64,000 bases of DNA from Acetobacteraceae bacterium (GTDB lineage Bacteria; Pseudomonadota; Alphaproteobacteria; Acetobacterales; Acetobacteraceae): the NCBI GenBank assembly GCA_947475245.1, contig CANJLW010000013.1, forward strand, positions 36,824-100,823, written 5' to 3'. The notes under the pieces were generated by a model. That model searched no databases and was not told the DNA's origin. It saw only the letters and a list, made by a program, of their open reading frames with translations. The stretch's first letter is position 1. Each line of letters begins with the position of its first letter. Shown in pieces: positions 17,125-25,374 of the stretch. A program made the position numbers and the translations under genes.

Positions 17125-17757
17125 ATGTTCTACGAACCTCGCTCCGGCCACGGCCTGCCCCACGACCCGTTCAAGGCGATTATCGCGCCGCGACCGATCG
17201 GCTGGATTTCAACCGTCGATGCCCAGGGGCGTCCCAATCTCGCGCCCTATAGTTTCTTCAACGCCGTGCATTCCAACCCGCCGATGCTGGCGTTTACCAG
17301 CGAGTCGATGAAGCACAGCGCCGCCAATGCCATCGCGAGCGGCGAGTTCGTCTTCAACCTCTGCACGCGGGCGCTGTTCGACGCGATGAACATATCCTCG
17401 GGCGATCAACCCGCCGGGGAGAGTGAGTTCGAGGCGGCGGGGCTGGCGATGGCGGCCTCGCGCATCGTCAAGGCCCCGCGCGTCGCGGTGTCCCCCGCCT
17501 CGCTCGAATGCCGCGTGGTCAGTTCGATGCAGTTGCAGGATGTCGACGCAAAGCCTGTGCAGGGCTGGTTGATCATCGGACAGGTCGTCGGCGTGCATAT
17601 TGCCGAGGAATACATCCGCGACGGGCGCTTCGACACCGCCGCCGCCCAGCCGATCGCGCGCTGCGGCTATCGCGATTATGCGACGGTGACAGAATTGTTC
17701 GAGGCAATGCGCCCGACCGACGGGGGCAGCTACGTCGCGGGGCAACCGGATCGGTAA
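17125..17757 (+). CDS. Flavin reductase family protein (FMN-binding split barrel)
   Basis: 210 residues of the flavin reductase-like/DIM6-NTAB family. IIAPRPIGWISTVDAQGRPN near residue 17 and the following APYSFFNAVHSNPP are the FMN-binding hallmark. It probably binds FMN in the cytoplasm and may supply reduced flavin or act directly as an oxidoreductase. The substrate is unknown and there is no partner monooxygenase beside it. The ATG at 17125 (MFYEPRSG) has GGAAGGGA 12 bases before it; 32 residues more in frame upstream are arginine-rich and unlike the family. Confidence 0.85.
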   Translation: MFYEPRSGHGLPHDPFKAIIAPRPIGWISTVDAQGRPNLAPYSFFNAVHSNPPMLAFTSESMKHSAANAIASGEFVFNLCTRALFDAMNISSGDQPAGESEFEAAGLAMAASRIVKAPRVAVSPASLECRVVSSMQLQDVDAKPVQGWLIIGQVVGVHIAEEYIRDGRFDTAAAQPIARCGYRDYATVTELFEAMRPTDGGSYVAGQPDR

Positions 17758-17764
17758 GCCGGTT

Positions 17765-18937
17765 TCAGGCCGCCTCCCCCGCGCACCAACCGCTCGCCCA
17801 GGCCCACTGGAAGTTGTACCCGCCCAGCCAGCCCGTCACGTCGACGGCTTCGCCAATGACGAACAGCCCGGGGACGGCGTTGGCCTGGAGCGTGCGGGAC
17901 GACAGGTCCGCGGTATCGACGCCGCCCAGGGTGACTTCCGCCTTGGCGTAGCCCTCGGTCCCCGCGGGCGTGACCGTCCAGGCCTTCAACCCCGCCGCCA
18001 GATCCAGCAACGCGCGATCCGGGGCGTCGGACAATGTGCCGCGCGCCAGGGCCGGCGGCAGGAACACATCCGCCATGCGCTGCGGCATTGCGTCGGACAG
18101 GATGCCGCGCAGGCCCGCCTTGGGGCGCTCGCGCTTACGCTGACGCAGAAAGTCCCCGTCCTGGTCCGGCAGCAGATCGAGCACGATCCCCTGCCCCGCT
18201 TGCCAGTAAGACGAGATTTGCAGGATCGCCGGCCCCGACAGGCCGCGATGGGTGAACAACATGGCCTCTCGGAAGCGTCGCTTGCCGATGCCGACGACCA
18301 CCGTCTGGGATACGCCGCTCAGGAATTCAGTGCGCGACAAATCCTCTCCGCCGAAGGTCAATGGCACCAGGCCGGGGCGGATGTCGGTCAGGCGCAGGCC
18401 GAACCGGCGCGCGAGATCGTGCGACAGTCCGGTCGCGCCCATTTTCGGGATCGACAGCCCGCCGGTGGCCAGCACGACGCTCTCCGCGGCGATGTCGGAT
18501 TGATCGGTTCGGACGTGGAAGCGGTCGGATTTCGAGACGTCACGCACCTGGGTGTTCAACCGCACGACGACGTTCGCCGCCTCACACTCCGCCAGCAACA
18601 TGGCGACGATGGCGCGCGCCGATCCGTCGCAGAACAGTTGCCCCAGCGTCTTTTCGTGCCAGGGAATGCGGTGCTTTTCCACCAGGGCCAGGAAATCGCG
18701 GGCGGTGTAGCGCGACAACGCGGATTTGCAGAAATGCGGATTGCCGGAGATGAAGCGGTCGGGCGCGCATTGCAGGTTGGTGAAGTTGCAGCGCCCGCCG
18801 CCGGAGATCAGTATTTTCGCGCCGGCCCTGTCGGCGTGGTCCAGCACCAGCACGCGCCGCCCGCGTCGTCCGGCGGCGATGGCGCACATCAGCCCCGCCG
18901 CGCCGGCGCCCAGTATGACAACGTCGAACTGTTCCAA
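17765..18937 (-). CDS. NAD(P)/FAD-dependent oxidoreductase, BaiN/HI0933 family
   Basis: 390 residues, full length for the family. The FAD motif GAGAAG is at residues 10-15 and the family signature ISGGGRCNFTN lies near residue 49. ATGGLSIPKMGATG near residue 150 and a C-terminal GEAVDVTGWLGGYNFQWAW, the conserved flavin-contacting end, are also present. Relatives include Haemophilus HI0933 and the bile-acid enzyme BaiN; most are uncharacterised soluble flavoproteins. It ends seven bases from the convergent flavin reductase stop and begins seven bases after the DegT aminotransferase stop, so it may be cotranscribed with the latter. Confidence 0.88.
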   Translation of the reverse strand: MEQFDVVILGAGAAGLMCAIAAGRRGRRVLVLDHADRAGAKILISGGGRCNFTNLQCAPDRFISGNPHFCKSALSRYTARDFLALVEKHRIPWHEKTLGQLFCDGSARAIVAMLLAECEAANVVVRLNTQVRDVSKSDRFHVRTDQSDIAAESVVLATGGLSIPKMGATGLSHDLARRFGLRLTDIRPGLVPLTFGGEDLSRTEFLSGVSQTVVVGIGKRRFREAMLFTHRGLSGPAILQISSYWQAGQGIVLDLLPDQDGDFLRQRKRERPKAGLRGILSDAMPQRMADVFLPPALARGTLSDAPDRALLDLAAGLKAWTVTPAGTEGYAKAEVTLGGVDTADLSSRTLQANAVPGLFVIGEAVDVTGWLGGYNFQWAWASGWCAGEAA

Positions 18938-18944
18938 TCCGCGA

Positions 18945-20081
18945 TCAGACCAGCGAACGCAAAACGGCGCAGGCGGTTTCGACCTGATCGTCCGTCAGTT
19001 CCGGGAACATCGGCAGACTCAGCACCTGTTCCGCCGCGATTTCGGTTTGCCGGCAGCCGGACGGTCCCAGCGCGACCCGACCGGCATAGGCGGGTTGCCG
19101 GTGGACGGGCTGCGGGTAGTGAATGCCCGATCCGATCCCGCCGTCACGCAGGCGGGCCTGCATCTCGGCACGCCGGTCTGTGCGCGTGACGTACAGATGG
19201 AACACATGGCCGGAGTCGTTCCGCCGCGCCGGGGCGGCAAGCGCCGAACCCGCCAGCGCGGCGTCAAACTGCGTTGCAATAGCGCCGCGACGGGCGTTGC
19301 CGGCATCGAGATGGCGCAGTTTCACCCGTAGAATGGCGGCCTGAAGCTCATCCAGGCGGCTGTTCACGCCGACGCTGTCGCTGATGTAGTGCTTGTGCCA
19401 GCCGTACTGGCGCAGCGCGGCGACTTCGGTCGCGCGATCGGGGTCGTGCATCACCACCGCGCCGCCATCGCCGAGCGCGCCGAGGTTCTTGGTCGGGTAG
19501 AAGCTGAACGTGGCGGCATCGCCGAAGGTGCCGACGGCCTGACCATGCAGGCGCGCGCCGTGCGCCTGCGCGCAATCCTCGATCAACGCGACGCCGTAGC
19601 GTCGGCAGAGCGCGACGATGGCGTCGAGGTCGGCGGGTTGGCCATAGAGATGCACGACCAGAACGGCCTTGATCGGCGGCAGGCCCGCGGGCGGATGGGC
19701 CAGCACCTCGGCCAGTTCGGCGGGGTCCATTGTGTAGTGCAGCGGATCGATGTCGATCAGCAGAGGCGTCGCGCCCGTCATCTCCACCGCCGCGACGGTC
19801 GCGACGGCGGTGTGCGAAACGGTGACGACGGTTGCGCCCGGCCCGATGCCCAATCCGCGCAGAGCCAAGGCGATGGCGTCGGTGCCGTTGGCGCAGCCGA
19901 TCGCGGTGCCCGCGCCCAACCACGCGGCGTATTCGGCCTCAAAGGCGCGTACTTCCTGACCCAGGATGTACCACCCGGAGTTCAGCGCGCGGGCGACGGC
20001 GACGTCGATCTCCGTCTTCAGGGTCTGATAGCCGGCGCCGGGATTGGCCTGGGGAACAAGGATCGGGGGTGGGGTCGTCAC
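18945..20081 (-). CDS. DegT/DnrJ/EryC1/StrS family aminotransferase
   Basis: 378 residues, PLP-dependent sugar aminotransferase family. The Schiff-base lysine is K198 in FSFYPTKNLGALGDGG; upstream are IGCANGTDAIALAL (phosphate binding) and the VALIEDCAQAHGA aspartate that contacts the pyridine. Such enzymes aminate keto-sugar nucleotides for lipopolysaccharide, capsule or secondary metabolites. The GTG start has TAGGAG nine bases upstream, inside the 12-base gap after the epimerase gene. Together the pair suggests synthesis of an amino sugar; no glycosyltransferase is in reach, so the product is unknown. Confidence 0.88.
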   Translation of the reverse strand: MTTPPPILVPQANPGAGYQTLKTEIDVAVARALNSGWYILGQEVRAFEAEYAAWLGAGTAIGCANGTDAIALALRGLGIGPGATVVTVSHTAVATVAAVEMTGATPLLIDIDPLHYTMDPAELAEVLAHPPAGLPPIKAVLVVHLYGQPADLDAIVALCRRYGVALIEDCAQAHGARLHGQAVGTFGDAATFSFYPTKNLGALGDGGAVVMHDPDRATEVAALRQYGWHKHYISDSVGVNSRLDELQAAILRVKLRHLDAGNARRGAIATQFDAALAGSALAAPARRNDSGHVFHLYVTRTDRRAEMQARLRDGGIGSGIHYPQPVHRQPAYAGRVALGPSGCRQTEIAAEQVLSLPMFPELTDDQVETACAVLRSLV

Positions 20082-20093
20082 GCTACGAAGCTC

Positions 20094-21065
20094 CTACAGG
20101 TAATCGCCGAGACGGGCACGGTACCAATCCAGCGTCCGGCCGACGCCTTCTTCCAACGACACCAGCGGCGACCAGCCGGTGGCGGCACGGAACGCGGAAT
20201 CGTCGGCATGATAGCTGCCGATGTCGATGGCGGCGCGATCGGCGGGAAATTCCCGCGTCGTATAGTGCGCCGTCGGACCGGCGAGGCGCACCACGAGTTC
20301 CGCCAGTTCATGGAGCGAGGTCGGGGGCGATCCGCCGATGTTATAGATGTTGCCGTGGCAGGCAGGGGTTTCGGCGGCGGCCAGGAACGCGGCGGTGACG
20401 TCGTCGACATAGGTCATGTCGCGCAGCTGCGCGCCGCCCCAGACCTCGAACGGGCGGGCTTCCAGAACGCAGCGCAGCCAGATGCCCAGGAAGGTCTGGC
20501 GGGCATCGCGCACCCGCAGGCGCGGGCCATAGCAGTTGGTCAGGCGCAGCGACACGACCGGGCGGCCGCGCACGCGGTGTTCCAGCAGCCAGTACTGCTC
20601 CCCGGCGAATTTCGACACGCCGTTGGCGTCGGGCGGGGCGACGGGTTGGGATTCATCGACCGGCAGTTTCACGACCCGGCCGTAGAACTGCCGGGTAGAG
20701 GCATGCACCACCACGGCATCCGGGGCAGCCTCGCGCGCCGCCTGGATCAGGCGCACCTGCGCGACGGCGTTGATCGCCATGTCCGCCAGCGGATCGGCCT
20801 GCCCGCCCATATGGCTGGTTTGCGCCGCCAGGTTGAAGATCGCCGCCGCGCCCTCGCACAAGGGACGCAGGTCGATCTCGCGGATGTCGCCGCGCACCAG
20901 TTCGACATTGGCGCCGTCGAGATTGCGCGTATTGGCGCCGCCGCCGAACAGGAACCCGTCGAGCGCGGTCACGCGCGCACCGCGCGCCGCCAACGCGTGG
21001 CAAAGATTGGAACCGAGAAAACCGGCCCCGCCGGTCACCAGCACCCTACGCCCTGTCCAGTCCAT
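20094..21065 (-). CDS. NAD-dependent sugar epimerase/dehydratase (extended SDR)
   Basis: 323 residues. The Rossmann motif TGGAGFLG is near residues 11-18, with the active-site region and the RLTNCYGPRLRVRDARQTFL substrate strand present. At the usual YxxxK position the sequence reads NGVSK (N148-K152): asparagine (AAC) replaces the catalytic tyrosine. From memory, one subgroup of these epimerases also has N at this place, so it may be a native feature rather than damage. Strong GGAGG before the ATG. First of a two-gene unit with the DegT aminotransferase, probably for a nucleotide-activated sugar. Exact reaction not assignable. Confidence 0.82.
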   Translation of the reverse strand: MDWTGRRVLVTGGAGFLGSNLCHALAARGARVTALDGFLFGGGANTRNLDGANVELVRGDIREIDLRPLCEGAAAIFNLAAQTSHMGGQADPLADMAINAVAQVRLIQAAREAAPDAVVVHASTRQFYGRVVKLPVDESQPVAPPDANGVSKFAGEQYWLLEHRVRGRPVVSLRLTNCYGPRLRVRDARQTFLGIWLRCVLEARPFEVWGGAQLRDMTYVDDVTAAFLAAAETPACHGNIYNIGGSPPTSLHELAELVVRLAGPTAHYTTREFPADRAAIDIGSYHADDSAFRAATGWSPLVSLEEGVGRTLDWYRARLGDYL

Positions 21066-21124
21066 GTAACCTCCGATCAGCGAGGATCGTTGTAGCGAAG
21101 CATGATGGCGATACTATGGGGAAT

Positions 21125-22078
21125 CTATGGAGAATCAGGCGGCCGGTGCGGCGGCGTCCGACTGTCCGGCCCGGCGCTGCGCATGATCTCGCTGAACCCG
21201 AACAGCAGCATCAGCACGCCGCAGACCACTTCCGCCCCGCTCAACGCCCGCACAAGGTAGGAAACCGGCGCAATATCGCCGAAGCCCAGCGTCGTGATGG
21301 TCGCGACGCTGAAATACAGGGCCTCGATAAAGCTGATCCGCGCGGGATCGCCCTGCAGGCTGAATTGCGGCATCGGCGTGGTCAGATCCGCGATTCGGTA
21401 GAAGCAGGCGAAGATCACCACGATCAGGGAATAGAACGTCAGGAACGCCAGGATCGGCATCACGAGGCGGTCGAGCCGCGCGGCCACGCTTTCGAATACG
21501 ACGGCGACATCGACCATCACCAGCACCACGTCGCGCACCGCGACGACCACGAAGACCGTCACCAGCGACATGGCGGCCAGCAGTGCCAGCCCCTGTTCGT
21601 CCGGCCCGAGCGACAGGCGCGGCAACGCGAAGGACGCCGCGCCCACGGCCATGGTCGCGAACAGCCAACGCGTCAGGCGCGGCAAATGATCGAGATCGCG
21701 GACCTGACGCGCATTGATCAGGCTGAACACCCGGCGGCGGCGCATAAAGCAGCTGCCCAGAAAACCCAGCACCGGCAGCGCGCGCGCCAGCATGGTCGGG
21801 CCATGCGGGGCGGCGGCGAAATTGGCTTCCGAAAAGAACTCAAACAAACACGCGTAGATCGCCAGAAAGTTCGCGACCGTCATGCCGAAATGCGCGCCGC
21901 CGGGAAACAGCAGATAGAAGAACCCAAAGCCGAGCGTGGAGGTTCCGATCAGCGCGACGGTCAGCGGCCAGTCGGCACCGATCGCGACGGCGACAAGGCC
22001 GACCAGCGCGACCGTGAACACGATCGATTGCAGCCAGTGCTCGTCCAGGCGGCGGGTACGCTTGCGGGTTTGTGTCAC
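21125..22078 (-). CDS. Two-pore-helix ion channel (K+ channel family) membrane protein
   Basis: 317 residues, about seven to eight hydrophobic helices. The last two flank a pore loop with the filter SVATITTLGFGDIAP, where TLGFGD corresponds to the potassium selectivity filter TxGYGD. There is no cytoplasmic RCK or cyclic-nucleotide domain after the last helix, so it is a bare channel with four or more extra N-terminal helices. The start is a GTG overlapping the ridA stop in a GTGA arrangement (22075-22078); the longer frame to 22237 is a shadow of ridA. Such tight coupling to ridA is unexpected. Substrate and gating unknown. Confidence 0.8.
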   Translation of the reverse strand: MTQTRKRTRRLDEHWLQSIVFTVALVGLVAVAIGADWPLTVALIGTSTLGFGFFYLLFPGGAHFGMTVANFLAIYACLFEFFSEANFAAAPHGPTMLARALPVLGFLGSCFMRRRRVFSLINARQVRDLDHLPRLTRWLFATMAVGAASFALPRLSLGPDEQGLALLAAMSLVTVFVVVAVRDVVLVMVDVAVVFESVAARLDRLVMPILAFLTFYSLIVVIFACFYRIADLTTPMPQFSLQGDPARISFIEALYFSVATITTLGFGDIAPVSYLVRALSGAEVVCGVLMLLFGFSEIMRSAGPDSRTPPHRPPDSP

Positions 22079-22425
22079 GGGATGGCGGCGATGCCCGTGA
22101 TCTCTACCTTCCAGGCGGGATCGACCAGCCTGGCCTCTACCGTGGCGCGCGCCGGCTTGTTGGCGGTATCGAGCCAGGCGTCCCACGCCCGGTTCATCGC
22201 CGCGACGTCGGCGATATCCGCGACGAAGACCTGGCACATCAGCAGGCGGGATTTATCCGTCCCGGCTTCCGCCAGCAGCGCGTCGATCTGGCGCAGGATG
22301 TCGGCGGTCTGGCCTTCGGCGTCGAGGGACGGGTCGTCGGCCACCTGACCGGCGAGATAGACGGTCTTGCCATGGATCACGGCACCGGACAGGCGTTGTT
22401 CGGGTTGCAGGCGGCGAATGGTCAT
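22075..22425 (-). CDS. RidA family enamine/imine deaminase
   Basis: 116 residues of the RidA/YER057c/UK114 family. RidA-type proteins hydrolyse reactive 2-aminoacrylate and other imines. The C-terminal PARATVEARLVDPAWKVEI has the conserved arginine that binds the substrate carboxylate in active RidAs. Length and the AGQVADDP strand are typical. GGAGAG precedes the ATG. Its stop overlaps the start of the ion channel gene. Subfamily (RidA1-7) is not resolved here, so catalytic competence is likely but unproven. Confidence 0.85.
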   Translation of the reverse strand: MTIRRLQPEQRLSGAVIHGKTVYLAGQVADDPSLDAEGQTADILRQIDALLAEAGTDKSRLLMCQVFVADIADVAAMNRAWDAWLDTANKPARATVEARLVDPAWKVEITGIAAIP

Positions 22426-22471
22426 CGAATGCTCTCCGTCGGGGAATGACGCAGGTTAGCCTGCTTCGACA

Positions 22472-22490
22472 CCGCCGCGCTACGCGGCGG
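22472..22490 (-). terminator. Hairpin at the znuB stop codon
   Basis: CCGCCGCG-cta-CGCGGCGG, an 8-bp stem whose loop is the znuB stop codon itself. No U-tract follows on the minus strand. It may slow or stabilise the mRNA between znuB and ridA. Confidence 0.35.
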
Positions 22491-23325
22491 AGCGCCCGAA
22501 CGGGATGATCCCGCCTTGTTCCAGCGCCAGACTGACGAACCACAGGGCACCCGCGGTCAGCACGATCGCGGGACCGGCGGGAATCTCGATATGATAGGAC
22601 ACCAGCAGGCCGAAAACCGAGGCCAGCACCGCCAGCGCGACCGACGATCGGATTTGACCGGACAGCGACAAGGACCAATGCCGAGCGGCGATGGCCGGGA
22701 GCATCATGAGGCCGACGGACATGAGGGTGCCGAGGGCGACGAAGCCGGACACCACGCACAGCACCACCAACGCCAGAAACACCAGATGCGACAGGCCGCC
22801 GCCGCCGCCGGTCGCCGCGGTAAAGCCGGGATCGAGGCTTTCCATGATCAACGGGCGCCACAGGACGGCCAGGACCGGCAGGACGATCGTCGTGACCCCC
22901 GCCATGCAGTAAAGCGCCGTGTCGTCGACCGACAGCACGCTGCCGAACAGCAGATGCGTCAGATCAATCCCCCGCTGGAGGGAGACGATGGTCACGCCGA
23001 TTGCCAACGCGATCAGATAAATCCCGGCGAACTGGCTGTCTTCCCGCCCATTGGTATTGCGGCTCAGCCAGCCCGCCAACAGCGCGACCGCGAGACCCGC
23101 GAGAATACCGCCCAGGCCCATGGCCCAGACCGACAGTCCGGCAACGGCGGCCCCAAGGGCAATCCCCGGCAGGACGCCGTGTTGCAGCACGTCGCTCATG
23201 AGGCTCATGCGGCGGAGGACGAGAAAGACCCCCAAGGGTGGTCCCGCCACCGCCAACGCCAGGCATCCGGCCAGCGCCCGTCGCATGAATCCGAGCTCGA
23301 ACGGCCCCAGCAACAGGTCGTACAT
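22480..23325 (-). CDS. znuB: Zinc/manganese ABC transporter permease (ZnuB-like)
   Basis: 281 residues, about eight membrane helices, ABC-3 family permease. The N-terminal MRRALAGCLALAVAGPPLGVF followed by VLRRMSLMSDVLQHGVLPG is characteristic of ZnuB/MntB. It forms the inner-membrane channel of a metal uptake transporter. Its ATG overlaps the znuC stop by one base (TGATG). No periplasmic ZnuA is in the window. The Zur-like box upstream supports zinc rather than manganese, but sequence does not prove it. Confidence 0.85.
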   Translation of the reverse strand: MYDLLLGPFELGFMRRALAGCLALAVAGPPLGVFLVLRRMSLMSDVLQHGVLPGIALGAAVAGLSVWAMGLGGILAGLAVALLAGWLSRNTNGREDSQFAGIYLIALAIGVTIVSLQRGIDLTHLLFGSVLSVDDTALYCMAGVTTIVLPVLAVLWRPLIMESLDPGFTAATGGGGGLSHLVFLALVVLCVVSGFVALGTLMSVGLMMLPAIAARHWSLSLSGQIRSSVALAVLASVFGLLVSYHIEIPAGPAIVLTAGALWFVSLALEQGGIIPFGRSAA

Positions 23326-24065
23326 CAGGCGGCGTGGCGGCGCGACGTGCAGGCCCAGGCCATATGGAACAGGCCGGCGTGATGAAGGTTATGGTCGGTC
23401 AGCGCCTGCGCGGTCGGCCCCCAGGCGATGGCCTTCTGGGCCATCAGCAGGGTTTCCGGGAACACGTCGCGCACGAGATCGAGGTCGTGCAGCACCACCA
23501 CGACGGTTTGGCCGCGCTGATGCCAGGTCTTGACGATGGCGAGCAGGTCGCAGGCGGTGGTGGTATCGACCGCGCTGAAGGGTTCGTCGAGCAGCAGCAC
23601 CGGGCAGTCGCGCAGCATCATGCGGGCGAACAGGACGCGCTGAAACTGACCGGCGGACAGATGTCCGATCGGGCGCCCGCCGTGATCCGGCAGACCGACC
23701 GCCGCCAGGGCATCGTCGACGGCGGAGCGCTGGCGCGCGGAAATGCCGCGAAACGATCCCAGCCGGCGGGTGAAACCCAGCGCGACGACATCGGCGCAGG
23801 CGATTGGAAAGTCTCGGTCAAGTTCGCTGCCCTGGGGCAGCAGCGCGATATCGCCGGCCGCCATGCCGCCGCGATCGATGCGCCCGGCGGCGAGCGGTTG
23901 CAGCCCGACCAAAGCACGGATCAGCGTGGACTTGCCCGCGCCGTTCGGGCCGACGATCGCCGTCAACCCACCCGGCGCGAAGCACCCGGAAACCGAGCGC
24001 ACGGCATCGCGCAGGCCATGGCGCAGCGTGACACCTTCGAGTTGGATTGCGCTTGCGGTTACCAT
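23325..24065 (-). CDS. znuC: Zinc/manganese ABC transporter ATP-binding protein (ZnuC-like)
   Basis: 246 residues. Walker A GPNGAGKST lies near residue 38, signature LSAGQFQRV near 140, Walker B VLLLDEP near 161, followed by the H-loop HDLD. This is the ATPase of the ZnuB permease, on the cytoplasmic face. I start at the ATG giving MVTASAIQL, with GGTGGGCG before it; a GTG nine bases earlier is possible. This ATG overlaps the stop of a 34-codon ORF (ATGGTAA), so initiation may depend on translation of that ORF. Confidence 0.87.
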   Translation of the reverse strand: MVTASAIQLEGVTLRHGLRDAVRSVSGCFAPGGLTAIVGPNGAGKSTLIRALVGLQPLAAGRIDRGGMAAGDIALLPQGSELDRDFPIACADVVALGFTRRLGSFRGISARQRSAVDDALAAVGLPDHGGRPIGHLSAGQFQRVLFARMMLRDCPVLLLDEPFSAVDTTTACDLLAIVKTWHQRGQTVVVVLHDLDLVRDVFPETLLMAQKAIAWGPTAQALTDHNLHHAGLFHMAWACTSRRHAA

Positions 24066-24163
24066 ATCGCCCACCCAACGGCCGACCAGACGGCGACAAG
24101 AACAGCACCGACCACCGCGAGGCGCGGCCCAAGCCCAGCGGTCGGAGCGAGAGGATCGGTCAT
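24059..24163 (-). CDS. Predicted 34-residue single-TM mini-protein preceding znuC
   Basis: An ATG-TAA frame of 34 codons between the promoter region and znuC, too short for usual gene callers. The predicted protein has a polar N-terminus (MTDPLAPTAG), then a hydrophobic stretch with Trp at the end (AVVGAVLVAVWSAVGWAIW), enough for one membrane helix with the N-terminus outside the helix. The stop TAA (24059-24061) overlaps the znuC ATG. There is no ribosome site: the ATG lies six bases after a candidate -10, so it would be read from a leaderless mRNA. It may be a small partner or regulator of the ZnuCB transporter, or simply a coupling leader. Family unknown to me. Confidence 0.5.
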   Translation of the reverse strand: MTDPLAPTAGLGPRLAVVGAVLVAVWSAVGWAIW

Positions 24164-24164
24164 G

Positions 24165-24177
24165 GTTACTATATAAC
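24165..24177. promoter_or_regulatory. Zur-like operator GTTACTATATAAC
   Basis: A 13-base near-palindrome with GTTA/TAAC outer arms. It agrees with the Zur core GTTATA-N-TATAAC at 10 of 12 fixed positions. It overlaps the -10 of the znu promoter, the usual place for zinc repression. The zur gene itself is not in the window. Confidence 0.5.
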
Positions 24178-24198
24178 GTTCCACCGACCCGGATGCAA
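24170..24198 (-). promoter_or_regulatory. Candidate znu promoter (leaderless)
   Basis: On the minus strand: -35 TTGCAT (24193-24198), 17-base spacer, -10 TATATA (24170-24175). The predicted start falls at or next to the A of the ATG at 24163. Confidence 0.45.
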
Positions 24199-24206
24199 AC
24201 CGGGTC
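24186..24206 (-). terminator. Hairpin after rseP
   Basis: Perfect 7-bp inverted repeat GACCCGG / CCGGGTC with a seven-base loop, 18 bases past the rseP stop. It probably marks the end of the housekeeping operon. Its loop contains the -35 of the znu promoter; no U-tract. Confidence 0.45.
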
Positions 24207-24224
24207 AGACGGAACGCAGTAGCC

Positions 24225-25340
24225 TTAGCCGATCAGACCGGCGACCCAGCGGAACAGGCCGATATGCGACAGATCGTTCCAGGTCGCGAAGATGAACAGG
24301 CTGGCCAGCACCGCGAGACCGGCGCGGAATCCATATTCCTGCGCCTTGGGCGGCAGCGGGCGACCGCGAATGGCCTCCGCCAGATAAAACAGCAGATGGC
24401 CGCCATCCAGGATCGGGATCGGGAACAGGTTGATCAGCCCAAGGTTCACCGACAGGACGGCAATGAACGAGATCAGGCTGGCGATCCCGAGTTCGGCGAC
24501 CTGACCGGAGATTTGGGCGATGCGCAGCGGCCCGCCCAGTTCTTCGGTGCCGCGACGACCGGAAATCATTTGGGCAACGCCGCTGAAGGTGTCGGCGGTG
24601 ATGCTCCAGGTCTGCTTGACGCCGCCGACCAGGGCATCGACGGGGGCGACGGACTGGTATTCGACACGGCCGCCGCGCACGCCCAACAGCCCGGCCTGCT
24701 TGCCGCCGCCGGCATCGCGCGCGCCGGTCAGCACGGCCAGGGTTTTGGTTTCCGCGCCGCGCCTGACGACGATGCTCAGCGTGCGGGCGGGATTGGCGAC
24801 GACGATCGTCTGAATATCTTCGAACGTGCGGATCGCCTTGCCGTCGATCGACTCGATCCGGTCTTCCGCCACAAGCCCGCCGCGGAAGGCGGCGGAGTCC
24901 GGCAGTACTTCGCCGATCACCGGCAGGGTCACGGGCCGGCCGACCGCCATGAACAGGGCGGTGAACAGCACCATCGCCAGCAGGAAATTCGCGATCGGCC
25001 CGGCGGCGACGATGATCGCGCGGGACAGCACGGTCTTTTCATGGAAGGTCCGGCCGGGAATCCAACTGGCGCGCACGGCGTCGGAGACATCTTCCGGGCG
25101 TTCCTGTCCGTGCATCTTCACGTAGCCACCCAGGGGCAGCCACGCGAGTTTCCAGACGGTGCCGGTTGAGTCCGTCCACTGCGTGATGGATTTGCCGAAG
25201 CCGATCGAAAAGACCTCGACCTTTACCCCGCGCCACCGGGCGGCGAGGTAGTGGCCAAGTTCATGGATGAAGACCAGCACGCCCAGCACGACAACGAAGG
25301 CGGCGCCGGTACGGAGCACATCGGGAATGGCGTTCAGCAC
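24225..25340 (-). CDS. rseP: RIP metalloprotease RseP (site-2 protease)
   Basis: 371 residues. The zinc motif HELGH is at residues 26-30 in the first membrane helix and the second motif NLFPIPILDGG is near residue 311. A PDZ domain lies between (about 120-200), with membrane helices near 95-115 and at the C-terminus. RseP cuts anti-sigma factors and remnant signal peptides within the inner membrane. It is the last gene of the rpsB-rseP block. In many alphaproteobacteria bamA follows; here the next gene is the znu operon. Confidence 0.93.
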   Translation of the reverse strand: MLNAIPDVLRTGAAFVVVLGVLVFIHELGHYLAARWRGVKVEVFSIGFGKSITQWTDSTGTVWKLAWLPLGGYVKMHGQERPEDVSDAVRASWIPGRTFHEKTVLSRAIIVAAGPIANFLLAMVLFTALFMAVGRPVTLPVIGEVLPDSAAFRGGLVAEDRIESIDGKAIRTFEDIQTIVVANPARTLSIVVRRGAETKTLAVLTGARDAGGGKQAGLLGVRGGRVEYQSVAPVDALVGGVKQTWSITADTFSGVAQMISGRRGTEELGGPLRIAQISGQVAELGIASLISFIAVLSVNLGLINLFPIPILDGGHLLFYLAEAIRGRPLPPKAQEYGFRAGLAVLASLFIFATWNDLSHIGLFRWVAGLIG

Positions 25341-25374
25341 GGTGACGGGCCTTCTTTCAGTCTACCGCTCGATA

